DNA of 27,555 nt, taken from positions 1-27,555 of the forward strand of contig SGPL01000443.1 of assembly GCA_004802705.1 (NCBI GenBank), in the 5' to 3' direction. Position 1 is the first letter of the stretch. Every line of letters begins with the position of its first letter. This document shows, in pieces, positions 1 to 10,596 of this stretch. The position numbers were made by a program, and so were the translations under genes. The notes under the pieces were generated by a model. The model was not told where the DNA came from and ran no database searches. It was given only the letters and a program-made list of their open reading frames with translations. Source of the stretch: Bondarzewia mesenterica. Taxonomy: Eukaryota > Basidiomycota > Agaricomycetes > Russulales > Bondarzewiaceae.

Positions 1-1411
1 AAGGGCCTGTTCAGGCCACCCAAGTTCCCCCGATTCTGTCATCCACCCCCCGCGCGCACATCTCGGCGCCCACGCTGTCTACGGCGGCGGACGCTTCGAC
101 GCTGCCGCCCCCCGTTGGAGAACGACCCGCCGGTGGAGGCNGCGGCGCCGCCGGACAGCAAGGTGACGCGGGTCATCACGGCGAAGCGGGCGAAGGAGCT
201 GGAGCGGGAGGCGAAGGAGAAGGAGTTTGCGGACGGGCAGCACGCGAACATGATCAACGGCGTTTGGCACTGTTCGAACTGCGGGTGTCCGGAGGACATC
301 GCGATTGGGAGGAGGAAGGGACCGTTGGGCGACAAGTCGCAGTGTGGGACGTGCGGTGCGTTGACGCTTGTTTTTATATGCATACGCCTCGCGTGCATTC
401 TGTCCGTCGTTTGAAGGGGGAGTGATCTGACGTTCGTTGTCACGGTTGCAGGCAAGTTCTGGCACAGGCATCGCCGCCCGCGGCCGGTCGCATACAACTC
501 TGATCCCGAGTTCCATCTCAACCTGCGTAGCGAGAGCGAGAAGGCGAAGACGGTGGCCAAGAGGAAGGGCGGGGCTGCTGCCCTGCGCGCGGCCAACACG
601 CCCGCGGCGGANCAGGAGCCCGAGCCCGAGACGCCTGCGGCTGCTGCACCGGAACCCGAGACGCCTGCGCGCGGGAAGACGGAGGTGTGGGTGGAAGTCC
701 CGCCGTCGTCCGTGCGGTCTGCGGCGCAGGCGGACGAGGAGAGGCCCGTGTCGCCCGTGTCGACGAGCTCGAGCGCTTCGGAGCCGCCGCTCGCTCGACG
801 GCTGAGGCTGAACGGCCAGAGCAAGGACCAGGCCGACACTTTGCCGCCACCGCCACCGCCGCCGCCTTTGGATCCGTCCGCGGCGTCCGTGGGGAATACA
901 GTCAGTGTCTCCGCTCACCCGGTTGTCGAAGGCTCATCGTCTCCAAATCTCGCAGCGGCGGTAAGTCTCGGTCGATTAGGGACCGACGTTGTCTCGATGT
1001 CATGATCAGATGGGTGACCTGTCGTGTTTTTTTTTTTTTTGGCNTTTTTTTGCGGTTGGGTGGACAGGCCGGGTCGCCGCCGCCGCCGTGGCTAGTGGAG
1101 GCGCTCGAGGCGACGCGGGTGCAATATCCGAACGACCAGATCGAGCTCGTGCTGCGTCCGCCCGTGATGGCGTGGAGGATCAAGTGTCTCGATTGTCCCG
1201 GGAAGGTGCGTGGGCGAGCGAGGGCGTTTTGCTGTCTGCTGATGGATTGATGGCTTGGTTGTTTTTTTTTTTGGATGGACAGATGTACAAACCGGGGCCG
1301 GGCGAGACGCTGTCCAACTTTGACGTGCACCTCAAGAACCGTCAGCACCGCGCGAACGTGAACGAGAGGGTCCGGAGCGAGGCAGCTGGCACTGCCGAGC
1401 CGTCCTCATGA
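1..1411 (+). CDS. SNF5-like SWI/SNF chromatin-remodelling subunit, C-terminal part (5' end outside window)
   Basis: Partial gene. Exons 1-355, 452-960, 1068-1205 and 1283-1411 join through GT-AG introns in consistent phase. A GATA-like zinc finger is visible (CSNC, 20 residues, CGTC), followed by KFWHRHRRPRPV; the intron at 356-451 splits the Gly codon just after the last Cys. A low-complexity Pro/Glu/Ser linker follows. The conserved C-terminus carries PPPWLVEALE, YPNDQ, RIKCLDCPGK and PGPGETLSNF..HLKNRQHR, ending at TGA 1409-1411. From memory, this finger plus CLDCPGK tail is the C-terminus of filamentous-fungal SNF5, a core nuclear subunit of the SWI/SNF remodeller. The SNF5 domain itself would lie upstream, so the name rests on the tail alone. 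Frame 3 is open upstream of a C6 run at 108-113 and frame 1 after it, so a one-base indel is likely there. Ns occur at 141 and 612. Confidence 0.7.
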
Positions 1412-2356
1412 GGGTCCCCCGCCCCTGTCGTCGCGAGGTCTCGTGCACCTGTCCTAGCGGACTCGAGCGCCGTGTTTTTCCGTCTCCGTACGCTGCGCTA
1501 TGAAACATGTTCATCAACTATCCTATCCTCCATCTTTTNCGCCGCTATCTGTTGCACGTCTTACATATGCATTGTTATTGTTGTCCTCACTTATCGCCTT
1601 CACCCCTCCCCTTGTCCCCACACTCCCCCGCTAGTCCCCGGTNNTTTTTTTCCTATCTCTCTTTCCTTTTTTCTTTCTTTACCTGGTCGCTGTCGGACGA
1701 ACACGAACACGAAGGGAGGGGGCAGTGACGTCGCCTGTCCATGTTTTCTTCTTTTTCTTTTTCTTTCCTTCTCCCTTTTTTTTTTTTTCCTTTTCTTTCA
1801 CCTTTTTCTTTCTTTCTTTCTATATCTATATCGAATTCGGTAGAAGTCTCGGGCGAGAAATGGCATCCTCGGGTTTTTTGTACTTTTTTTTATCGTACGC
1901 GTCCGTTTGAGCTCGAGGGTCGCGGTGTCCCGCTCGATCCGTCGTGCGTGCGTTCGTGTTGTCGCCGTGGGCGTCGACAAGGCATGGGACGTTGGTCGTG
2001 GTGTGTTCTAACTCGGATTTTTGGGGTGCGTGTGTATGGAGGTGTACGTATGTGGGATCATGCAAGACGGGACGTGAAGTACAGGAGGCGACAGAGGCAC
2101 GTCAGGATCGGTCTCTTCATCTAAAATGAATTCAATCGTTTCAACCGCGTTCCTAATGAGCGATTCTGCGCTCTTGCCATGGTCCATGGTATAAGGGCGG
2201 GCGGGAGTCACAAAAAACTGACCGATGCCCTCCGAGTCGATCCATCGACTTGTCGGGATCAAGTTCCGCGACGGTCCGCGTCGACCTCCCGGATGACGCG
2301 CAATGCGCGACTACAGACCCGACGTGTAAGATGATCGATGATTGAGGGCACGGGTC
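1412..2356. other. Intergenic region: 3' flank of the SNF5-like gene, no gene recognised
   Basis: I see no convincing coding exon here. The stretch holds the presumed 3' UTR of the SNF5-like gene and a strongly pyrimidine-rich block (about 1650-1825, listed separately). Open frames across the T-rich block are Phe/Ser/Leu-rich low complexity and lack splice or family support. Confidence 0.6.
1650..1825 (+). repeat. Pyrimidine-rich low-complexity tract (C/T on + strand)
   Basis: Long runs of T and of CTTT/TTTC units dominate this stretch, including an uninterrupted T run near 1779-1788. It lies 240-410 bp after the SNF5-like stop codon. It could be a polymorphic microsatellite-like tract or a promoter element for something unrecognised on the + strand. 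Function is not shown by the sequence. Confidence 0.6.
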
Positions 2357-2363
2357 AAAAAAA
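2357..2363 (-). terminator. RNA polymerase III terminator of tRNA-Leu
   Basis: Seven As on the + strand read as T7 on the - strand, 20 nt downstream of the tRNA 3' end. An oligo-T run is the standard Pol III stop signal. Confidence 0.75.
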
Positions 2364-2382
2364 GTACAGCTTGGGCCGCTGT

Positions 2383-2461
2383 GACGAGAGTGGGATTCGA
2401 ACCCACGCCCTTTCGGACCAGATCCTTAGTCTGGCGCCTTAGACCGCTCGGCCATCTCGCC
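2383..2461 (-). tRNA. tRNA-Leu (anticodon AAG)
   Basis: On the - strand a 79-nt class II tRNA folds completely. The acceptor stem GGCGAGA pairs with TCTCGTC (one G-T pair). The D arm carries TGGCCGAGCGG (A box), the anticodon stem is CCAGA/TCTGG with loop CTAAGGA, and an 11-nt variable arm follows. The T arm is GTGGG-TTCGAAT-CCCAC (B box). The anticodon at loop positions 34-36 is AAG, decoding CUU (and CUC by inosine). The longer variable arm and the AAG anticodon identify leucine. No intron is present, and CCA is not encoded, as expected for a eukaryotic nuclear tRNA. A T7 terminator lies 20 nt downstream. Confidence 0.95.
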
Positions 2462-3123
2462 TGGATAGTTTTGGCCTTTTTGTTCTATTCTGTCTTCAAT
2501 ATATCTGCACTAAAAACAGGACAGGCAGAGAGCGACCGGATTGATTTCCCTAGACGCAGTTTTCACTGGGAGTGATCAGCGAGCACAGAGGAACAGCATG
2601 CCGCCCAAGATAGGCCATGGCAAAAGTGTTAGAAGCGAGAAAGCCGTTCGACGTTTAAATCGGATTTCGTGCCGATCGAAGACTGCATCCGATGCAAAAA
2701 GCTCAAGCGCTCATCCGACATCATTCACACGAAATGCTTCACGCGATGGAACAAATACTTTATTGTGGATGTGGTAGTCAAGCAGTGCAAGTGCATCTGC
2801 GACGAACAAGATGACAGGTTACAGAAATTCGAATGAGCAGTAGTAGAGTCCTTGGCAAAGCGAGCGTCTCCGCGACGCGTGATACATTTGTAGCGAGAGC
2901 AAAGATCGAATGACGAACAAGATACATGGTTCCAAGATGAGCGATGTTTCCAAGAAATAAAAGGCAATAAAAAATAGGCAATAAATTCTCTTTCCAATGA
3001 GGTAGTTGTTTGAGTGTTTCTGAGCGTCTGTGGATGGATGGATTAGTTGAAAAGTTGTTCTGCCCTGCAGGTTGAGAATGAGTTCAGATTCGAACGGCAT
3101 TAAGTGGGCGATAGAAGGTGTTC
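2462..3123. other. Intergenic region between the tRNA and the S41 peptidase 3' end
   Basis: This holds the 5' flank of the tRNA and the presumed 3' UTR of the S41 peptidase gene. Short open frames on both strands have no recognisable family features or supporting splice structure. I see nothing else in it. Confidence 0.55.
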
Positions 3124-6100
3124 TTACGCAAAGGTCCAGAGATTCTGCGGGTTGTTGTAGGTGTCTGGAGTGTAGGGGAAGCGGACTAGATGAGTAGGGA
3201 AGCGACGTCAGCGATTGACACATCAGCTACACGAGTGTCGGCTCACATGTGGGGAGTTCGGAGACGTATGCTTTTTGAAGGTGGACGGAGGAAAGTCAGT
3301 CTGATAGGAATACTTTTATGTGTAGCAGGGGGTCACCTACCTATGGGCTGACTCTCGTCCAAGTAGCTCCAAGCTGTGTATGAAGAAAGCATAGTCAATC
3401 TTAAATATCGAATGCGATTATAGGACACCGTCGACTGCTCACCCGTTCTCCAGTTGTGGCTTGAAACAAATCATCCAGTCAGTCTATGTGAAAAACGGAT
3501 TGATATCGAGTTTGGGTAACTCGAGAGACTCACCGCATGTTGGCGGATACCAGCCTGGAAATAGCCATGCATCAATCAGAACCCAGCAAGTACAACAATC
3601 GGGTGAGTAGGTAGACTGGTGCACTCACAAGTCGGGTGGTGCCAAGGGATCCTAAACAGAAGAACGCGATGATGAACGAATATCAGTATATCCGTTTGAA
3701 GAGAAAGACCCGAAGACCACATACATCTTTAACGCCCGCAGTCTTGATCTCTGAATCAAGGTCAGTCCACTCGAGAACCTGATTACCAGCCATGCCTGAA
3801 CAAAAATTAAATTACATTAGCAAGGCCTAATGCTAATCCCCTTGCCAGCAGAGGACCCGTGCTTTGGAGATCGCACCTTTGAATTGCATGGCCAATCCAG
3901 GCTTACCACCGAACACGGCGATGGAGGTGTTATGCCGCTCGAACATGAGCGTGATGAATTGCGCGCAGGTGGAGGCACAGTTCCCGTTGCCCACTGTATC
4001 GTAGGTTCAGTATGATTTATCACCAAGCGCATGGTACAGCTACATGGAGAAGCGATGTGGACTAACCGATCGCGACATTTCTAAAAAGAGATCAGGGAAA
4101 GATTGTGAAAAAAAAAGGGGAAGTTCACTTACTGCAGGTCAAAAGGTGGAGTTGCGGGTAAGGAGACCTGATATGGAGTACAGATATCCTAAAGAGCATT
4201 TGAACGGATAAATAAATCCAACTTCCCCTGTTCGTGTAAGGAACGAAACTACAGACCTCAAACCGCTGAGACATGGGGACGGTCTGACCATTTATGGAGA
4301 GCGGCACAGCAGGGTCAACGTAGTTGTAGTTGATCGGAAACTTGGTATCATTGAGGAAGGCCCCTGGAACGGTTCAAAGCAGCCAGTCAACCCTAATTGC
4401 AACCAAAGGGTTCGCTAGATCCTCACAATTGTCTGGGCTATAGAAATCCAGAGAGGCGCCCAGGTCCTGTTGAATATTACCCTCGACTATCTTTTGAGCG
4501 AGTGGGTTGGCGCGGATGCTCGTTTGATAGCCGCTGGAAGATGTATGTCAGAAGCGTTCACGGACTCTGCATCACCGCGTGGAGGTGAAGAGCGACTTGC
4601 CCGTAGCCGAAGTCTGACCCTGCAAGATATTGATGAAGAAATACGCCATTGCAAATGATTCCGCCTGAGTAGCCGTCAGTACAGAGGTATTCCGACCATA
4701 CGGAGGGTGCAGCGACGTACCGGCATTGTTCGTAACGTCGATCAACAACTTTGTTATGCCGGCCGCTTTGAAGGCGGTGATAGTGGTGGCTACATCGGTT
4801 TCAAACCCAAGAAAATCGTCCTGGAAAGACCCGATATACATCTGGGGAAGATGTACAATGTTATCCTTGTACATCAAGTATGGGCGGGACCCGCTACTCA
4901 CGACTCCGGTAATATTGTCCGGAAGGACGTATGATGTGATGACACCAGACGCACCGGCTCCAACAGTGGGTAAATTGGGCTGGAATTGAGTAGGAAGACC
5001 AATGGCGTCCGCGGGTGGCCTCCCGATCCCACGAGCACTCCTTTTTGTCCGTGTCTTCAACAAATTTGACGATAGGCGCATATCCACGCCGTTCGTATCA
5101 CTGTTAGCAGCGCAGTTGTTCGCCCAACTGCGTTCAGGCGAAGATTTGAGCAAACATAAATCACAACAACATGAAAGTAGTTGCGGAACAGACATACTAT
5201 GAGTCTCTGTCTTCAAATGCCGAGCCCATGAACGCGGCGAGGAAGGGGACCGTGACGGATTCCTCTTGATCGGAACCGGCTGGGATGAGCGTGAAGCTGA
5301 TATTCTCAGCCTGAGAGAACTGCTGCCCCGCAAGGTCGCCGAACTTCTGGGAAAAAGAGGATCCTGCGAATCTGTAACCACTGAAGACGCTGTTCACGCG
5401 CACGCCATGGTCTAGATAATTTCCCGTCACAGTGTCTGCGATGACGTCGACGTAGTCATAGGCGTCCATTCCCTCAATTTGGATGACCTTGGCGCCGGCA
5501 AGCCGTTGCCAGTCGAAGTCCAGGGCACTATAGAAATTGGCGAAGGACGAGCCGGCCAATGAGATGAAGTCGACCGAATCGGGCGCTATATAGACGTTCT
5601 GTGTCCCGTTCACCTCCAGAGAGACGATCGGCGTGGGGAGCAGGTTCTCCCAATTGAAATAGCAGAAGGGCCACCACTCTGTTGGAATGTGCATGAGGGC
5701 TATTGCCACCGAAGAAGGCCTAACTACGCACCTGTGTGACCATCGTTAAGGCGGTTGACGACCTGATACAAATCTTGATTGAAATCGTAGTCAGTCTACC
5801 AAACATGTATTGGATCAGCGCTTCGCAATTCAGAGGGTAGGGCTACTCACGTCATAGTCCGTGGAGTTGATTCGGGCGAGTTCAGCGCGGATGTTGGTGG
5901 TAGACTCTTGGAATGGCGGCGGCGAATTGAGGTAATAATCCTCGAACGTATAAAAGTCGAAGACATTAGAGACGACGCTCATCACGTTTTGCCTCAGTGT
6001 CTCGTTGAACGCGAACGACTTCTGGCACGCGAGGGCGTCCGGAACCGAGACGAAAGTCAGTCCAGCTATATTCGCGCATGGATCGGAATTGGTCGCTGTG

Positions 6101-6186
6101 GGTGCTGCAGCGGTCAATGCCGCAAGCAACGCGCCGGTCGCGACGAATCGAAGGGACAGAAGTTTGGAAGCTTCGGTACGTTGCAT
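3124..6186 (-). CDS. Secreted S41-family (CPAF-like) serine peptidase, 18 exons, 647 aa
   Basis: Predicted extracellular serine endopeptidase of the fungal CPAF-like S41 family. Exons: 6186-5851, 5795-5732, 5678-5198, 5127-4902, 4841-4721, 4664-4601, 4533-4427, 4363-4257, 4188-4133, 4080-4067, 3993-3877, 3795-3725, 3651-3629, 3554-3534, 3459-3443, 3373-3341, 3270-3247, 3185-3124. They sum to 1944 nt and keep phase to TAA 3126-3124. The N-terminus has a hydrophobic signal segment (LLSLRFVATGALLAALTAAA), then CANIAG. Expected landmarks follow in order: TDYDFNQDL, LNDGHT (His132, likely catalytic), YWANNCAA, TNNAGG, and GNGNCASTCAQF with the presumed nucleophile Ser533, then GMAGNQVLEW and WRTAWSYLDE. 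The intron 4600-4534 is GC-AG and exon 10 is only 14 nt. A TATA box lies 63 nt before the ATG. The substrate is unknown. Confidence 0.85.
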
Positions 6187-6248
6187 GTGAGACAATGCGG
6201 CTTGCACTGGAGGTGAGGAACTTGCACTCACTGGAGAGTCGCGCTGCA

Positions 6249-6256
6249 CTTTTATA
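6249..6256 (-). promoter_or_regulatory. TATA box of the S41 peptidase gene
   Basis: TATAAAAG reads on the - strand 63 nt upstream of the peptidase ATG (6186), a spacing compatible with a short fungal leader. It is a full consensus match, which suits a regulated, inducible secreted enzyme; regulation itself is inferred. Confidence 0.55.
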
Positions 6257-7950
6257 CCTGCGGGAGAAGCGCCCTGCAAGACAACCCAAGGAGCTGTTCT
6301 GCATTGGACGGGTAGGCGCAGGCCCGACGGTGGATTTCGAGAATGGAAACCCGACCATACAGTTCCTCTCATACGGCACATCATGTTCTCACCGGCAATA
6401 TAATTCCGTATACGGCGTGGACCAAAGGCGATATTAACAATGAAGCCATTGAGTATAATTTCGAACCGATGACTGGCAGAACCATCATTCCTGTTACAAT
6501 GTGCTGCACGACTGCGGGCTGCCGATTCTCGCCGCGCACAATGTATACAGTATCTGAAGGTGGAGTCACCCTGCATCACTTGTCAAATTAATAAAAATCC
6601 AGTGCACCGAGTCCCGCCAGCTCCTTCGGATTACTTACTATGAGTAAAGATGATTCATTTTATCCAAGCGAGACGTCGTCGGAAGAGCGTACCTTGATGG
6701 ACCAAATGGCGTACAAGGGGGAAACACCATGTGAGATTTGGAGGTATGCTTCTGCACACGGCTTACTGTGTATCCGACGCGGTCTGTTCTCCGAGGGTGT
6801 TCAATTAAAGTACAATGGCCTACGAGAAACGACGCGCTGTTAGTAAGTAACTTCGTAGGTAGTCCCTGACAGGCCGCCACGGAATGACTGTTAAGGCAGT
6901 GGTGCTCCCTGTCATCGGCGTTGCTTCCAGAATCCACAAAGAGCTGTACATAAGTGGACACTCACCCAGACTATCAATTAGCCTTCTCAATCCTACCGTG
7001 TTTTGAATATCAGATTCCGGTGCCCAGTACTGATTATTCCAATTTGCGGTAATTAGGAACGCCTCTCTATGACCTGTGCAAAACGTCGTCTATCGGCTCA
7101 AATCTCTGATGGATCACGACCAGTGCAGAGCGCTCATCTGCCTGCGCTCTGGACGTTGCAATTAAGAATGACATGGTAAAGACTGGAGGAGTGCCTAGTG
7201 CCTGATGCTTAGTGGATTGTTCAGCTTTCAGACTCCTCGGCCGTGTTTAAAGCTGTTGGAGGTCCTGAGATAGTCGCGGCGGCGAAGAGTCATGATGATC
7301 GATGTGAGACAATCTGTGGCTGGCAACGTGAAGCGTGAAGGCCCATCAATCAAATAATTATCCGGTCAGCCATGGCTACCCATGGCCGATGCTGAATCTC
7401 CTTACAAGGACTTGAGTAGTACAGTAGGATGCACAGGATCATTTAGTCCAGTCAAAGCCAAAGTGGACAGCGATATGCATATGGTGAGAGTCGTGAACCC
7501 CTCAACCCTGTATTTTCTGTTTGTCTCATGCAACTGCCCAAGGTGCAAGTTTCATGGTTCAAGCTCAAGATCCGAAGGCCGCTCGTCGGGGCCGCAAAGA
7601 CGTATAGCGACTTATGGCATTCAGTGAATACCAATGTCTTCAATCCACAGCATCCCAAACCAGCACCTATGGATATGAAAGCCGGAATATGCACTTACAT
7701 GGCATAAGTGCCAGTGAATCATGATCACGCTGCATCCCCGCGCAGCACTGATCAGAGCTTCCCACTGGATCCAATTTTAAATCCTACCAATAGCCTGTAA
7801 GTACTTACTTACACGGCAACTGATATCCACTATTCCGTTCCGGTTCAGTTCCGTCACTCCACGTTACCCAAACGATATCCGCGTGGCATGCCTCCGCAGA
7901 CTCCGAATTCGTCGCCAAAATCCCAGCTCCAGTATTTGAATTTACCTGAG
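6257..7950. other. Intergenic region (about 1.7 kb) between two secreted-hydrolase genes
   Basis: This is the longest gene-poor stretch of the window. It contains the upstream region of the S41 peptidase gene and the 3' flank of the carboxylesterase gene. Open frames reach about 100 codons on both strands, but none shows a family motif, a signal peptide or a coherent splice pattern. A 12-bp perfect palindrome, GTAAGTACTTAC, occurs at 7797-7808. I recognise no mobile element or gene remnant. Confidence 0.5.
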
Positions 7951-10533
7951 TTAATTTTGTTCTTCCGCCACCTTGCCCATGACGAAATGGCATCGAGCGT
8001 TCTCGACAGCGGGCTCCGCCTCGACGTAACTCCCACTCGAGGTTGGCGTGTCTTGCTGCAGCACGACGCGGCGCTCATCGCCCGTCACGTACGGCTCCCA
8101 CGTCGGCGACCGCGCGAGTTTGAACGTGCTCGGGTTGCCCGAGCGCACGAAGGAGAGCCAGTATGCGATGAGTTCTTCCGCGAATGCTGTCTGGGTGGGC
8201 GTCATCGGGGAGAACGTTGTCGTCCCGTTGTATCTGCGCCGGCGAAATGGAATATCCAATTCATTCAATTGTGAAACTCGAGGCAGCCTGGAAAGGAAGA
8301 ACTATGAATGCGGCGACATACCCCGTGTTCGTCCCCAGAAACATCATCCAATTCTCCGCCGCATGCCCAACAGTCACCGTATCGCTCAGAGTCGGGTTGG
8401 GTTGATTATAGCGATAGGTGAAAGTCCGGCTATGCTTTGCAGACGCTTCGCCGATGATCGTTCTCTGCAAACGTCGAGCACAAGTAAGTCAAGCGCCCCG
8501 ACGGAACGCATTCTAGAAACTAGAACCCAAAAGTAGAACAAAAGACGGCAACAGAAGAGAACAGTGAAAAAGTGCTCTCTTTGCGCATACCAAAATTGAC
8601 ACAAGGGACGACAGGAAAAGCGCAGCTCAATGGGATCTCTTGAGATGAGCCAACCACTCGTAGACCGACACTCCTGGAAAGGAAAAAAAAGGCTCTGGAA
8701 CGTAAGACAGTGTTCCCCTCCAACCCGGCTAGACCAGCAAATGTCCATACCCCGCGGAAGTAAAGTGTGATAGTGGAAGAGAAACACTTACCGCACAGAT
8801 GAGCTCGGATTCGCCCGTGGCGACTTGATGGCGCTGATCATCAGTATCGAACTCGCTTAGCGGATACACCTTCAGGAACTGTTCAAGCGAGCTGTTGGTC
8901 AACGCCGGGAAGAACGTTTTGAGCGACGCCGCGATATCTGTCCCGCCAGACAAGGTTTCGTTTGACGTCGCCCTGGAACATAGAGACGGAGGTAGACGGG
9001 CAGACAGATTTATTAACTTTCTTGTCTTCACAACCCCTGCTTCGGAGCTTGGCCCTCCACGCAGAAGAGACGGCAGGCTGGCGAGGACACTCACCCAACA
9101 ACCAAAGGAACGCGCGCGAAATTTCCTTGGGAGATAGAGCGGCTGGGGAGATCCGTTATGGTTCTACCGTCGAGGACAGGATGGAAGGCCTTGTATGGTC
9201 CTTGGCTGTATCAAATCCATAAGACTCCGAATAACGAATATGGCTCGACAGACGGAGTAAAAACGTAGAAGGCAAATTGAAAGAATACCCACAATAAACC
9301 ATATGAAGCATTGTCTTGGGCACGGGCGAGAGCGCTGACCGACGCCGCACGAAGGCATTCGAGTTGCACTGAAACAGCACCATCGCCGCACCCCGCCGCG
9401 GTGGCGTAGAAGTCGAACAAAGGCTGCGCGGAGGTAATACACCACGTCCGATCAGCTCACTCCAAACTTTCCCATTCACCGAACATTGAACGTGAGAACG
9501 GTCTACCCACCCTTTGCTGCTCAGGCGTCGGCACGGGCGTCCGATACACGCTCTGGGCAATCGCCTGGGAGAACAGCCTCTCTCCCGCATTCGCGACCAG
9601 ATGCAGCTCGATAGAGGACCCGCCCGCACTCTCCCCGTTGATCGTGACCCTGTTCGGGTCCCCGCCAAACGTGCTGATATACCGCTTAATCCACCGGAGT
9701 GCCTCAATCTGGTCTTGGAACCCAGCGTTGAGGTCAGCACCAATTTCGGGCATGGATAGGAAACCGAACGAGTCCAGGCGGTAATAAACTGAGACAATCA
9801 CGACGTTCGGACTCTGGTGGATCCAGTGATCGAACGGCCAGTTACGGGGATTACCGTAGACGTAGCCTGCGTGTACCGGTAATGGTCGTGTGTGGATTGG
9901 GAGTTCAGTTGAACAGATTNGGGACAAAGGANNAAGAGAAATGGAAGACATACCTCCGCCGTGTATGTACACCAAGACGGGCACTATGTGAAAGTAGANT
10001 CANGTTCAGCAGNGTCNAGTCTTCCACGCTGAGAGAAGACGAAGGATGCCGGTGTGTCTGCACNANCTACTTACAATCACTANTTTTCGTAGCATTCGCA
10101 GGAGCGTAAATGTTAACCTTCAAACAATCCTCACTTCCCGCACCCCCCGCATCTCCGTCTGCCAAATNCAATNATACTGAGCTGTCAAGACCAAAGCCAG
10201 CTAGAAACGTAACCGCTTACCCCCCGTACTTCCCTGAATGCAAAAGTTTGGATACTCAGAAGCGTCNACGACATTTNCTCCCGCTTCCAGTCCGACCCGC
10301 GTCGTGTTGAGAGGCAACGGCGCGCGGAATCGTCTGTCGCNAAGTGGCGGTTCTGCGTATGGAATCCCNAGATAGGCAACTGTGTCCGGATAAGTCAGAT
10401 TCCCTCGGTAGCTCGCATATCCCGTATTCACAATGCCGACAGCGACAGCAGAAGAGGATGCGTAGCTTGACGCCAGGGTNAAGGCCGAGAGGAGAAAGCC
10501 GGCCAAGACGTTGCGAATGCGAAAAGCCCACAT
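7951..10533 (-). CDS. Secreted type-B carboxylesterase/lipase (alpha/beta hydrolase), 9 exons, 543 aa
   Basis: Predicted extracellular ester hydrolase of the fungal carboxylesterase type-B family. Exons: 10533-10221, 10158-10075, 9983-9954, 9866-9511, 9423-9293, 9205-9095, 8972-8792, 8464-8322, 8233-7951. They total 1632 nt and end at TAA 7953-7951. An N-terminal hydrophobic segment (VLAGFLLSA) suggests secretion. Family motifs appear in order: YXGIPYAEPP, SEDCLKVNIY, the oxyanion-hole VYIHGGG, YRLDSFGFL, AGFQDQIEALRWI, and INGESAGG with nucleophile Ser222. Then come a SNE site with Glu347 as likely acid, YRYNQPNP, and GHAAENW with His436. The full triad is present, so the enzyme should be active. 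Several Ns fall in exons 1-3. Intron 8791-8465 is 327 nt, far longer than the others (62-122 nt). It lies on the same strand as the S41 peptidase gene. The true substrate is unknown. Confidence 0.88.
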
Positions 10534-10588
10534 ACTGAACTGCAGCNAGAGGTGAGATAGGGTTCCAACACACAATCCACCACAGATC

Positions 10589-10596
10589 GATATAAA
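10589..10596 (-). promoter_or_regulatory. Possible TATA-like element of the carboxylesterase gene
   Basis: TTTATATC reads on the - strand about 56 nt upstream of the esterase ATG (10533). The position is right for a TATA element, but the match is imperfect. Confidence 0.3.

Noticed and set aside
1741..2124. Phe-rich 127-codon frame on the + strand
   Set aside because: It arises from the T-rich tract and has no domain, no splice support and no sensible start context.
7797..7808. 12-bp palindrome GTAAGTACTTAC
   Set aside because: Short palindromes of this kind are expected by chance in 27 kb, and nothing nearby gives it a role.
6257..7950. Possible hidden gene or transposon remnant in the 1.7-kb gap
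   Set aside because: No domain, terminal repeat, target duplication or coherent exon chain could be built on either strand.
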